Positions 34,851 to 45,667 of a stretch of 64,000 nucleotides of DNA are shown piece by piece (the first letter of the stretch is position 1; each line of letters starts with the position of its first letter). Under the pieces are notes generated by a model, which searched no databases, had not been told where the DNA came from, and saw only the letters and a program-made list of their open reading frames with translations. The position numbers and the translations under genes were made by a program. This stretch comes from Zanthoxylum bungeanum (lineage: Eukaryota > Streptophyta > Magnoliopsida > Sapindales > Rutaceae). Where the stretch lies: assembly GCA_019454045.1 (NCBI GenBank), contig SKCR01034761.1, positions 62,001 to 126,000 on the forward strand, in the 5' to 3' direction.

Positions 34851-35907
34851 AGTGATTTTCTGAACGAAATTACATTTCTTCTTGTCTTAATGGCTCCGGT
34901 CTGGAGGTATTTTTCCTACCGTAATTATTTTTCCATTCAAATGTCGCATCTTTTAATAGAATGTTACACAATGATCTGGAGAATGTATTAAAGTTTTTAA
35001 TGAACTTTCTATAAAATCCTACATGTCCTAAGAATCAACAGATTTCCCTGACTATTTTTGGTGGTGGCAATTTAGAGATAACCTCTATTTTTATCTTGTT
35101 AACCTGAATACCTTTATATGACACAACGTTACCCAAAATAATTCCTGAATCTTTCATGAAATGGTATTTTCCCAGTTTAATATAAGTTCTTTTTCTTCTT
35201 ATTTTTTCAAAAATATTTTCCAAATTAATCAAGCAAATATCAAATGCGTTCCCAAAAAAATTATATCATGCATAAAGACCTCTAAGTAATGTTCAGCCAT
35301 GTTAATAAATATGTTTAACATGCATCGTTGGAATATTGTTGGTGCATTACAAAGTACAAATGGAATTTTCCTAAATGCAAATGTTCTAAAGTGACATGTG
35401 AATGTGGACTTTTCCTAGTCTTCTAAAGCAATGTGAATTTGATAATAACCTGAGTAACCATCAAGAAAGCTGTAGTAGGGATGTCCGGCTACTCTTTCCA
35501 AAATTTGGTCAAGAAATGATAAAGGAAAATGATATTTTCTAGTGGCGTCATTTAGTTTTCTATAATCAATGCACATGCGCCGCGCCAACTACATGGGATT
35601 CGAGTTGGAATTCATTCTCCTTTATCATTTTTTAAGACAATTGTTCCAGACTTTTAGGCACAACTTGTGTAGGACTTATCCACTTACTATTGGAGATAGC
35701 ATAAATAATGCCTACATCAAGAAGTTTAAAGACTTTTATTTTTAGCACTTCTTTCATGTGATGGTTTAATCTTCTTTGGGGTTGACAATATTTCCTAGCA
35801 TTATCTTCTAAATATATTTTGTGAGTGCATATCAAACAATTGATTTCTTTTATATCTTTTAAAGTACATCCAATTGTCAGTATATGTTCTCTCAACACTT
35901 TTAACAA
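34851..35907 (-). pseudogene. Athila-B reverse transcriptase (and RNase H remnant), copy II
   Basis: RT copies element RNA into DNA. The N-terminal part (35907-35632) has RRLNHHMKEVLKIKVFKLLD and GIIYAISNSKWISPTQVVPK. The palm region near 35470-35260 contains a FLDGYSGY tract and FRTFAF. The catalytic FMDD box reads FMHD near 35270-35260, so a metal-binding Asp is lost. 35232-35035 holds the LGNVVSYKGIQVNKIKIEVI connection segment. Numerous stops. RNase H is not separately recognisable between RT and integrase. Confidence 0.82.
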
Positions 35908-36320
35908 CTTACCTTTTTGATCACTTGTGATTGAGGAAGAAATTACCGCATGGTAAGTTTGTTCATCTATAAGAAATGCATTCTCAATTCTGCTGGCAAA
36001 GTTTTCAATTCCAATTTGGGTGCCTCCTAATATTTTTATTCTTTAAGTGTTCCTAGTTCCGCAAATTTTTGCTTATCTCTATCGTCTTCTAGTACTTGTA
36101 TAGAATCAAGTAACGAAAAATCATAAGAAATATCTAAATCTAATTGCGTACTTGAATCAAGAAAATTAGCTATACTAATTTGCATAGAGTCAGATAGACT
36201 CCAATGAATATGTTCCTCCAAAATTGGTTCAATTAGTTCCATGCTCTCGTTTTCACTGTCTTCATCGTAAGGTTATTTACACATGTTAAAAACATTGAGC
36301 TCCAACATCATGTTTATTCA
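35908..36320 (-). pseudogene. gag-pol linker of copy II
   Basis: The frame 36242-36036 (68 codons, acidic, starting MELIEPILEE) and the flanking AELGTLKE tract correspond to the region between protease and RT in Athila. Protease itself is not found. Confidence 0.5.
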
Positions 36321-37380
36321 TGCATTGATAATCTAGTGCGCATGGGCTAATCATATTGGATTAAAGGTCCTCTATTTGAGGGAAATGCCCAAAGGCTACA
36401 TTTACCATAGTTTTGCCACGCCCTTCTTCTGTTGATCTCAGTATTTACCCTTTTTGGTTGTTATGTTTTCAATCTTCACTTTACATTTATGTTGTGTTAG
36501 TGCTTGAGTGTTGCCTTTTGTGGTATATCGGATGGAAACCCAGACATAAATTCCGTAGCCAAAACCGAATGGACGGTAGTGCGGTCTGTATTTGGGATAC
36601 AACTCCACGTACCGCTTGAGAAACATTCACGCGTGTGTTTGTTTGAATGCGTTTCCGAACGCTACTCGAATGTGCATGCATTCTATTTTACCATGCATCA
36701 AGTCTTATCTAGTTCGAACGTGTTTCTGAACGCTATACAAACGTGAACATTCTATCTCATGTCCGTTCAAACGCGTTTCCGAACGCTACTCGAACACACA
36801 TGCATTCTGTTTTAGCATGCATCAGACCTTATCCCGTTCGAACGCGTTTCCGAACGCTGGACCAACACACATACAGTGAACAGACCTCCTTCTGCTTCTT
36901 TGGTCATTTCGTTTGCATTACGTATCTAATTATCCGCTTTTTTATTAATGCTTTTATAGTTGTTATTAGTTACGTTATTGTGATTTATTATTTAATATGT
37001 CTATGGAATTATGCATTTGTCTTCCTTTTTATTTATTTGCATTTATGAGTGTGTAATGTGTGTTGATTACATTATCTTGCATGTGTTGCATAAGACTTGA
37101 TTATACTATTGCATAAATCTTTTCATTAAAATTGGCATAAGTAAGGGACCATTCTGAACCCAACGGTTTGAGGTCTTCCCTTGCGAGGGGTGAGTGCGGA
37201 CTTAAATCATTTCCCAGTTCACACTGGGTGGCGACTCCATTTTATTTCTCCAATTTAGTCCCATGCGGGCTACTCTGTACTCCCGACCGGGCCGCGAGCC
37301 CTGACAGCGTCGCTATACCTCTGTACCATGCCTACAATTGGTCATGAAGATATTCTTGCAGGGCTAGCAAGGTTGGGCAA
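36320..37380 (+). repeat. Probable LTR end of another gypsy element, inside copy II
   Basis: This block separates two gag-pol parts of copy II, so it is an insertion or replacement. It carries tandem units rich in CGCGTTTCCGAACGCTACTCG (units start near 36648, 36716, 36769 and 36838; the motif is quoted short as TTTCCGAACGCT). At 37226 GTGGCGACTCCATTTTATT resembles the end of an LTR followed by a Tat/Ogre-type primer-binding site. Boundaries and family are uncertain. Confidence 0.4.
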
Positions 37381-38150
37381 ACTTATGTGATATGTTTATT
37401 TGAATTACATATATGACATGTAACTTCTTAAATCAAGTTGAGATGATCACTCTTCCTCATTTCTAACACCTCAATTATTTTAGCTACATATGCAAATTTG
37501 GCAGAAATGTCATGGTCTTCCCTAATATTAAACTTGCCTCTACCAGATGATTGTGATTTTATAGACGACTCATAAATGCCAATTGTGTCCTAGTGTTATG
37601 CATTTTATGTTATGTGTTCTAGGTAATCTAGTGCATCTTTGGGACTTTTATCTCTAAATTCATCATTAAATATAATTTCCACTACTTGTTAAACCCTCGT
37701 AGAAGTATGAAACCATCCTCCATGTTTCAAACCCGTGATGTGGATAAACATTTAATATTTCTTTAAATCTCTCCCAACATTAGTACCGTGTTTCCCCCGA
37801 CACTTGTGTGAAAATTGTGATTATCCTCTTAAAGAAGTTTATCCTGTGAATGGGAAAGAATTTTTTTTCAGAAATTGCTCTTGTAAATCACTTCATGTTC
37901 TTATAGATCCTGACCTAAGTATCTACAACCAAATTTTAGCTTTATCCTTTAAATAAAAGGGAAAAAAACTTGAGTAGAATTATATTCATGTTGCAATTTT
38001 GGTATGTGCAAGTATTACATACCTCTTCGAAATTCCTTAAATGATGATAAGGATTTTAATATTCTAGATTGTGCAATGTAGGTAAAATATAGATGACACC
38101 TGATTTTAAATTAAAACGTGATGCATCTGGGGAAAGCAATCCAAGATGGT
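37381..38150 (-). pseudogene. gag: Athila-B gag, copy II
   Basis: Read on the minus strand, the region about 37760-37490 encodes an ITGLKHGGWFHTSTRV stretch, then a KSPKDALDYLEHIT segment and a REDHDISAKFAYVAKIIEVLE segment, as in Athila gag after the capsid domain. Many stops. The part up to 38150 and the stretch 38150-38880 to the primer-binding site hold no clear frame. Confidence 0.6.
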
Positions 38151-38880
38151 GATCTTATCCTAGTGAGATTCATGAATTCTCTTAGTTTTTTATGATGATT
38201 AAGATCACCATGTTGTGACTCGTGTTCCACTCGATCAACTGGATTTTCATCTCATTTATCGATCATTTTGACTGAGGGTGAAGGTAATGTAGACTCTCTA
38301 TGTAATCTACCACTAGATGATCGAGACCAATGTCTCATGTAACCTCAATGCAGACTATATGCTAAAATTTAAATATGCAAATGCAATACTTACAAAAAGA
38401 AAAAATAATAAACAAGTGAAAAAAAGTAAAAATAAATGAAAAAAGAAAAAAATACAAACATAGTGATTAGATCCTAAAAATATTCTATGATTCTTGTCAA
38501 TTCGGATCTCAATTTAATTTCTCGTTCATTTGTCTCAATTTTCCGAATTAGATTGTCATAAGAAATTATGGAAGAATCTCCGGATGGGGATGGTTGAAAA
38601 AATTCTTTGGAAAAATACAAGCTCCAACTTAATTAAGTTCTCTCTCCCTTGTGACCTTGAAGAATCAAGTACAGGGTTTGTCTATATATGAGATGTTTGG
38701 GTTCACAATTCATTTAGGATCAATCAGGACATCTTGGATCTACACAAATGCAAAGAAGAAAAAAGTGAGATGCAGAAAATACAAAAAACAAATTAAATAA
38801 ATAAAAAAAAAATAAAAAGGAAAAAAACAAGGATTTCAAATTATTATTATATATATTAAATTATATTCCCCGCCAATGAC
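38151..38880 (-). other. Leader and decayed gag start of copy II
   Basis: No readable frame. A-rich on the plus strand (38400-38460 and 38740-38830). A primer-binding-like site lies at 38868-38890: on the minus strand TTGGCGTCATTGGCGGGG follows the LTR end with a few bases between. Confidence 0.5.
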
Positions 38881-38898
38881 GCCAAAACCTTGACACAC

Positions 38899-40081
38899 TC
38901 ATAAAGTGGTTCTTTACTCCCAAGTATAAGAGTGTCAAAATAATAAAATAACCTGGTAAGTCCAGGGTCGATCCACATGGAATAGATTTAGTAAAATAAA
39001 ATAATAATTCGAGTAATAAAATAAGAAGGCTGAATTGATTGAAGTGATGAACAATTTTTAAAGTGGCAACAATAAATTAAAAAATTGGGACTAGGTGACC
39101 CATTCTTGATATTTCAATTATAGATAAATCTTAGTTTTTATAATATATAAATTATCATTATTACCCATTTAATTTATTTCAGGATTTAATTATGTTAAAA
39201 CATATAAAACCATCCATAAATGTGGTTATAAGTTTTGTCTATAACTAGTCCAAATAGGTAATTAATTATGCCAGAATATCTAAAGCATTCCATAAATATG
39301 GTGATATGATTTTGTCGATAATTAGTACAGATTTAAATTACTCTCTCATATGATATGGGGTAAAGTATTAATTGTGCCAACCAAGATGAGATTGTCTACA
39401 ACGAATCAAGACACCCACAAAAATATAAGAGAAGATTAAATAATAGTTTTCAAATTATAATTTATATATTACAGCATAAATAAGATTAATTTATATTCTC
39501 ATATCAAGATTTTCACCCATTATCCCAAAAAAATGAAGTTAACTGCTCAAACTTTGAATAAAAGCACACATAATTTTATTACTGAAAGAAAAAAATTATA
39601 ACAAAAAATAAATCACAGAAGATCTGAAACTTCACAAATTCTTAAGACATAAGTATGGAGTAGACTGATGAATAAGGTGCTGAGCTCCTCTATTTATATA
39701 GGTACTTGATACCTCACTTGGCAAATTGTAAAACTTTAAAATTTGCAAGGTTTTCCAATTTGCAAAGTGATGGAAAAAAAGTGTCAATACACTTTCGATG
39801 GATTGGCATTTTCTCCTTATATTTTTTTTTTAATTTTTATATTTTTTGTCTTTGTTTTTTTTTTCTTTTTTCTTTTCTTTTGTTTTGTTTTATATATTTA
39901 TGTAAAATGCATATATTTAAATACATCATAAGCTTATTTTTTCGCCAATCTAAACATGGTGAATGCTTTCCAAGTTCGATTAGAATCTAGTTGTCACGCT
40001 CTTTTGGATTTTTGGGTCTTGGAATTTAGATTTCATATCCATTTTCCTATTAAGCATCCAAAGCAGTATTTTACCTACACA
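38899..40081 (-). repeat. 5' LTR of Athila-B copy II (approximate)
   Basis: The minus-strand LTR should end at TGTCA (38899) beside the primer-binding site and start at TGTGTAGGTAAAATACTGC near 40081. A TATA-like TATATAAATAGAG (minus) lies at about 39700. The outer edge is uncertain because no second copy is in the window. The T-rich frames at 39706-39990 are low complexity, not genes. Confidence 0.5.
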
Positions 40082-41164
40082 AGAAATAAAAATCACAATA
40101 AAAATATATAAAATAAAAATTTAATTATTATTTCACAAATGTGCGAAATTAAGGGGATAGTGAAATTACAAGTGTAAAATGATTAATTTATGTAACACCC
40201 TAATAATTCTGATGACTACTATATTACAGGTGGTTTAATACATGACATAAATCATGCTCGAGCGTGTATGTACCCGTGATTTAGTTTTGAACATTCGATG
40301 AATTCTTTACGGATCCGATACGGAAATCATTTTATGTACCACTATGAATAGCCCTTAGTATTTAGGCCATAACCTTTCCATACGATCTCTCATTTTTATG
40401 CATTTTACATCATCGAAAATATAAGACCGAGGTCTACAACTTTCGTGTTGAACAATTTCGTAAATTCAGAACCAAAAAGGTTCAAAAAGGCAATTCAAAA
40501 ATTTGGATGAATAATACCCGAGGACTAATCTAGAGATTTCTCAAAACTTATGTTTTTTTTCCAATTAATCATTAAAAAATCAGCTTCTTACCTATAAATA
40601 AGACACTATTTACTCATCTCTCTCAATAGCCAAATATATGAGCTTGATTCTAGGAAGCTCTCCAAATTTTTTTCCACTCTCATGGAAATATTGAAGGAAT
40701 GGTTATGAATTCTCAAGCTTTTCTTGGTTAAGTAAGTTTCTTCTCCTTCTCCTTCTTTCTTCTTCTCATTTAGGAAAATGAGCATCAATTATTCACTTCC
40801 ATTCTCACACTTAGGAACCCTACGAAATTGGGGATTTTTTGTTTGAGAAGATTAAGTAAAATATAAGCCTCAATATATGTTTATGATGCTGTTTAGAGTG
40901 AATTAGGCTTAAGTCTTGGTTGGAATAATGTCAAGGTGTAAAATGGGTATGAGGGCCGAATTCTTAGCATGTTGGGGAGTACACTTTGTAAATTGATGAT
41001 ACTAGATAATGGCCTGTTATGAGTGTAATAAGAAGTGCTCGTGTGAAGGTTATAGTATGGGAGTGTTGGAATTGCTTTGAGCAGTGAAAATGAAGAACTA
41101 GTATTGGCCGTGAAATCGGGCTAGCGTCGCGATGCGTATGGGCTAGCGTCGCGATGTAGAACAT

Positions 41165-41510
41165 GTGAATACCCTTTACCTTGGGTCGGTGCGTGTGGAA
41201 GTCACATTGAACAATTGAATGCCCTCTATCTCGGGTCAGTACGTGTGGAAGTCACGTTGAACATGGCAATACCCTCTACCTCGAGTCGGTGTATGTGGGA
41301 GTCACTTTGAACATACCATCTACCTCGGGTCGGTTATGTGTTTGCCTTAGGTCGGTAGTGTGGAAGACTCAAGTCGGTCATATAGAAGACTCGGGTCGAT
41401 CGTGTGGAAGACTCGGGTCTGTTGTTTGGAAGGCTCGGGTCGGTCATGTGGAAGACTCGGGTCGGTTGTTTGGAAGGCTCAAGTCAGTCATGTGGAATAC
41501 TCGATCGGTG
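41165..41510 (+). repeat. Tandem repeats within the 40191-43106 LTR, block 1
   Basis: First three units of about 54 bp (41165-41330) with GGTCGGTG..TGTGGAAGTCAC (variants) and TTGAACA. Then about six units of 22-25 bp (41355-41500) with the core TGTGGAAGACTCGGGTCGGT. The frames at 41289-41575 are repeat artefacts. Confidence 0.85.
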
Positions 41511-42106
41511 ATATAAAAGTCAATACGCTCAGCGTCTGGCATCGCGACGTGAAACATGAAATACTTTCTGTCTGAGTCTGCTTGTATGGACGTCAGGACA
41601 CTCTCGGCCTTGCGTCGCGACGCATAACAGAAACAATTTCATTTCATTTCTATTACAACTTAGGATATTAGAGGCCACCCTAGGGGTTTTGTATCAGCGC
41701 ATGTACATACATTGTGTCATGTTACAAACATAATTTATGACTGGTATACTAATTAATTTTATCAATTATAGATCATCGCAGGAACCATAACTTCCTCCAG
41801 TGAAACAAAGTAATGTCAGCCAGATTCCAAATCTGTGAGTGGACCATTTTCTCAAATTGATTTTACTTAATTGCTTTTTGATGTTAGACTTACTTTTCAG
41901 TATATTTGGCATTAGCTGAAATGATTTCCAGTTGTTTTTATGAATGAGCATGTTTTAGAAGTGTTGATTTGAAACCATGATTTCTTTGATTTTTGGAGGC
42001 ATGGGGAAAAACCCTCCTCATATGTAACTTGGTACAGTTATTGGAATTGACAGTTTCTAGAATTGATGGATTCAGAACATGTGCACATGTAGAGCATGAC
42101 TAGGGG

Positions 42107-42415
42107 TGGTGATACGTAACTCCCCTAGATCCTAGATTCCAAGGCTAGGGGACGGTGATACGTAACGTCCCTAGACCCTAGATTTAGGGACAGGATGGCG
42201 GCATGCATTGGGAGATGACAATAAGTAACGCTTCAATGGCATGGATTTTCATATCGGGCTCTAATTCAGTGGCTTGGGGGACGGCGATACGTAACACCCC
42301 AAGACCACTAGATAGGCGTACGGGGTGACGGAGATACGTAATGCCTCTATACGTCAGGTTTTCTTCAGATTTTCTAGGCGTATATGGGGACGGCGATACG
42401 TAACGCCCCCATAGG
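42107..42415 (+). repeat. Tandem repeats within the 40191-43106 LTR, block 2
   Basis: GACGGCGATACGTAACGCCC and variants occur about six times (42107, 42153, 42217, 42278, 42325 and 42393, approximately), spaced 46-70 bp apart. Spacers share CTAGAT or TAGGCGTA tracts. Confidence 0.8.
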
Positions 42416-43139
42416 TCAGGTTTTCTACAGATTCTCAAAGATATGATTTTCAGAAAAGATGGTTTTATGAAAGATTTTTAGAAAAAATCAGTTTTACGAA
42501 CAGAGTTTTAGAAAGATTTTAGTTTTATAGACATAAAAGAGTTTCCAGAAATTTTCTCAGAGATAGATCGTTTTCAGATATGAAAACGTTTTCAGAAATG
42601 ATTGTTTTCCTGAAGATGATTTCGATTTCTGAACAATGAATGTTTTACAAGTATTTCAGTTCCCATTTTTTACTGTCCACTCACTAGGTCGTTCAAACGA
42701 TCTAACCCCCCACTTTCAGTGTCTCTGTTTTGCAGGTATTCTCGGAGGACGAGCTCGAGAGGACGGATACTGATGGCAGTCATTAGGATATTGGTTCCAC
42801 CAGGTCAGGTCAGAGATAGAGTTCAGTCATAGTCCAGTAAAGTCATGTATCAGATATTTGTATAATTAAGTTTGTGTGTATAATAAGTTAAATTTTCATA
42901 GCATAGTTGTAAGTGTATTGTATTTGAGTATACGGTAATACATGTTGAAGTACATTTTAAGTTATTGAGATGGGCAATGGTTCCTATGCATAAGTTTGTA
43001 CATGAGTTGACATTAGTAGAGATTATAATTGTCAAAAATTCAGAGGCTCGGGGGGATAGATCAGTCTATTCCCTACCGGTAGCATCTTCTGGACAGGAAT
43101 GTTACAATTTCTCTTTTATTAAATGTACAGTTTTAATAT

Positions 43140-44416
43140 TAATTAATGTTTAAAAGATGAAAACATGAAATTAGGAAAAAACATTTTAAGCATGTCATCT
43201 AGTTCAACTACTTGTGATTGCAAATCTTTAAAAGAAGATAATGGTGCACTAAACAAAAAATTATAGATTTTTATAAGATTGTAAGTAAATTTACTTTAGG
43301 AAAAAAGAATTTTAAAATGTTAATTTATTCCCAAAGATGTGTATTTAATAAAGAATGATTGTGATATAGGCCTTACATCAAACAAAAATATTTGAAAAAT
43401 TATTTTGTTAAGGCATCCATCTCATCATATACAGATATCTCTAGTGATGCACATGTCATATGTCATGCATGCAATAGGAAATGACATAAAATATATGATT
43501 ACATGTATAGGAAGGCCAATACTAATGTTGGATTGGTTCCAAAAGGAACTAAGATTAACTCTGAATGACTCAAGAATGTTTGGGTACCTAAAAATTTGTG
43601 ATTTACCTTGAATATGTGAAGAAGAATAAGATCAAGGGAAAATGGTTCCTCAATATTGAAAGAATATAGTTTTGAGTAGTCCACTGTCATATGCCTTGAG
43701 CATGTCACATTTGGTGACAATGGTAAAGGTCAAATTTTTGGTTATGCAAATATTGGTACCGTGTCCGTCACCAAGATTGAAAATATTTTACTTGTTGATG
43801 GCCTTAAGCGTAATTTGCTAAGTGTTAGTCAATTATATGACAAAGGATATGTGGTTGAATTTGATGCATCAAAATGTAGGATTATTGACATTAAATCACA
43901 TGATATATTATTTCTAGGTCCTATGAATCAAAATATTTATTTGATTGATATTGAACATGACATGCATCATAAGAAATGTTTGAGTTCGATAGAAGATAAT
44001 TCTTGGCTTTGGCATAAGAGATTGGGACATGCACACTTGAAATTAATTTCCACCATCTCTAAAAATGATTTAGTAAAAAGACTTTTTAAGTTAAATTTTG
44101 TAAAATATCAACTTTGTGAACTATGAAAACAAACCAAAAACGCTTTCAAAACTAAAAATAATTTTTCTTCTTCAAAACCCTTACAACTATTACATATAGA
44201 CTTATTTGGACCATTTAAAACAACAAGTTTTGGTCGCAAAAACTATGCATTTGTAATAGTTGATGATTACTCTAAATTTACATGGATTTTCTTCTTATCT
44301 CACAAAAATGATACTTTTAAATCATTCACAAAATTTTGTAAACAAATTCAAAATAAGAAAGACTCTAAAATTGTTTGCATAAAAAGTGATAATGTGGGAG
44401 AATTTGAAAATCAATC
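43140..44416 (+). pseudogene. SIRE-like Ty1/copia gag-pol fragment
   Basis: Plus-strand copia polyprotein piece. The open part 43761-44126 reads VTKIENILLVDGLKRNLLSV, SQLYDKGYVVEF and NSWLWHKRLGHAHLKLIS (gag-pre-integrase domain). Past a stop at 44124-44126 the integrase continues: LLHIDLFGPF with the first catalytic Asp, VIVDDYSKFTWIFFLSHKN, then KSDNVGEF with the second. It is cut at 44416/44417 by the following LTR fragment before the catalytic Glu. The style matches the SIRE lineage. The left part (43140-43760) is degraded. Confidence 0.8.
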
Positions 44417-45189
44417 TGTAATACCCCGGTTAGATCGGTCAAACAGATTGAATCGTCAAGCATAAAATTTTAAAATTCATAAATTAATAGAAAAATAGGA
44501 TTCATATCTTAGGAATCTCGTCCGGAGGTCCTAGACAAGTTTTCAGTTTCAGCACATTTACTATTCATCGGATTCAATAGGCAATTCTTTCGTATTCCAA
44601 GCATATATTTTTCATACGAACTATGATTTTTATGAATTTTATATCCTTAAAAAAATAAGACCAAGACCTACAACCTCTGTGTTGAACGATTTCTCAAATT
44701 CGGATCCGATTAGGTCAAAAATACAAGTCAAAATCGCGTGAAAAGTAAAACTCGTGACTGCTCTTTAAATTACAATATTTTTCCTTTTTTTACATTATTT
44801 TATTAATAAAAGCAGCCCCTTCTATGTCTATATAAATAGTACTATTACTTCATCTCTTTCAATATAAAAAAAAAGTGAATAAGGAAGCTCCCTCAAGCCA
44901 TTACTAATCCTTGAGCTTCTCTCCATTTCTCAAGCAACCAATGAAGATACTTACCTCATTCTTCATGAAAGTAAGCTTCTTAACTCATTTATCTTCTTTA
45001 ATTTCAATTTTGGGCATAGAAAATGAAAGCCCCAATTCATATATAAACCCTAGCTTTTCATGATTTTGTATTTTTCTTGTAATAGAGTTTGTAGCATGCA
45101 TTTTCATACACTTTATGATAAATTACTCATGCAGTGAGCTTCCTTTTGATGAATGCCCAAATTTTTTTCTTTCCCATAAGAGGCTGCTC
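44417..45189 (+). repeat. LTR fragment related to the 40191 LTR
   Basis: Starts TGTAATACCCCGG inside the SIRE-like integrase. It shares its plan with the 40191 LTR: a TATA box TATATAAATAG at about 44829, a TTCATCTCTTTCAATA tract after it (compare 40605-40626), and an AGGAAGCTC segment. It stops at about 45189, where Athila gag sequence begins, so only the first 770 bp remain. Confidence 0.6.
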
Positions 45190-45558
45190 GGTTGTAATTG
45201 AAAGTACCGCAAACTTCTAGGAAGTTGCTGATGTGGGCATTAGGATCTTCAGTTGCATTTCCCCCAAACTGTACTGACTGCTGAATCATCTGAATGCATG
45301 TTTTGATGTCACCCGCATTTGCTGGTAAGGGAGGAAGTATATACAAGAAATGAGTCTGTCAACCACCAGAATGGTTCTGTCTCGAAAGGGAATCGGTGGT
45401 GCAACGTTCAAAGATTCAGGTTCCATGTTAATGATTGCTTCTTGGCCTTCTCGCCTTTCCCTTCTCAACTGTCTGATGGTTTTTTCAATCTCTGGGTCAA
45501 GCGGTTGAAGTTCAATGCTTCTGGTTCGTCTCATATAGTGTCTGAGAACCTGAAACAC
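45190..45558 (-). pseudogene. gag: Athila-A gag N-terminal fragment
   Basis: Starts MRRTRSIELQPLDPE (Met near 45534) and continues IEKTIRQLRRERREGQEAI and INMEPESLNVAPPIPFRDR. A frameshift near 45340 follows, then QQSVQFGGNATEDPN, HISNFLEVCGTFN. It has CAG where copy I has a premature TAG. Sequence ends at about 45189 against a foreign LTR fragment. It belongs to the LTR at 45668-47685 as its downstream internal region. Confidence 0.85.
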
Positions 45559-45642
45559 AATAAAACAAAAACAATAAGTAAAAAGAAAATTAGATACAAG
45601 TAAAGGTATCTAACCTTAAAATTAATACTGAAAGATAAATAA

Positions 45643-45660
45643 GTCCCCGGCAACGGCGCT
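45643..45660 (-). other. Athila-A primer-binding site
   Basis: Minus strand AGCGCCGTTGCCGGGGAC, 7 bp from the LTR edge. It is the best preserved copy of this site in the window and fits the Athila consensus form apart from the first base. Confidence 0.85.
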
Positions 45661-45667
45661 AAAAACT

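Larger units (their letters stand above)
30669..40081 (-). mobile_element. Athila-B retrotransposon copy II (older family)
   Basis: Minus-strand order from 40081 down: LTR, primer-binding-like site, gag (about 38150-37390), a split by another LTR fragment (about 36320-37380), gag-pol linker, RT, integrase, the Cys-rich small gene (split by a solo Athila-A LTR) and the LOG-like gene. Its proteins are clearly Athila but well diverged from copies III and IV, and carry many more stops. It shares the two-gene cassette with them. The 3' LTR is not identified. Confidence 0.75.
40191..43106 (+). repeat. Probable solo LTR of a long-LTR gypsy family (Tekay/Del-like)
   Basis: It starts TGTAACACCC and ends ATGTTACA, a TGTAAC...GTTACA inverted end. 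Flanks are ATTTA (40186-40190) and ATTTC (43107-43111), a duplication with one mismatch. The 2,916-bp length, the TGTAACACC start and the GATACGTAACGCC repeat block fit LTRs of Tekay/Del chromoviruses; this assignment is from memory. TATA box at 40593-40600. No internal region follows, so it is solo. The related fragment at 44417-45189 starts TGTAATACCCCGG. Confidence 0.6.

Noticed and set aside
36413..37048. Several frames in the 36320-37380 block
   Set aside because: They run across tandem CGCGTTTCCGAACGCT units and an AT-rich tail; no family resemblance.
39706..39990. Phe-rich hydrophobic frames
   Set aside because: They come from T-rich low-complexity LTR sequence; the composition explains the apparent membrane segment.
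41289..41575. Repeat-containing frames in the long LTR, and a CRISPR-like look
   Set aside because: The 22-25-bp units have no unique spacers of constant length, and the host is a plant. These are LTR minisatellites.
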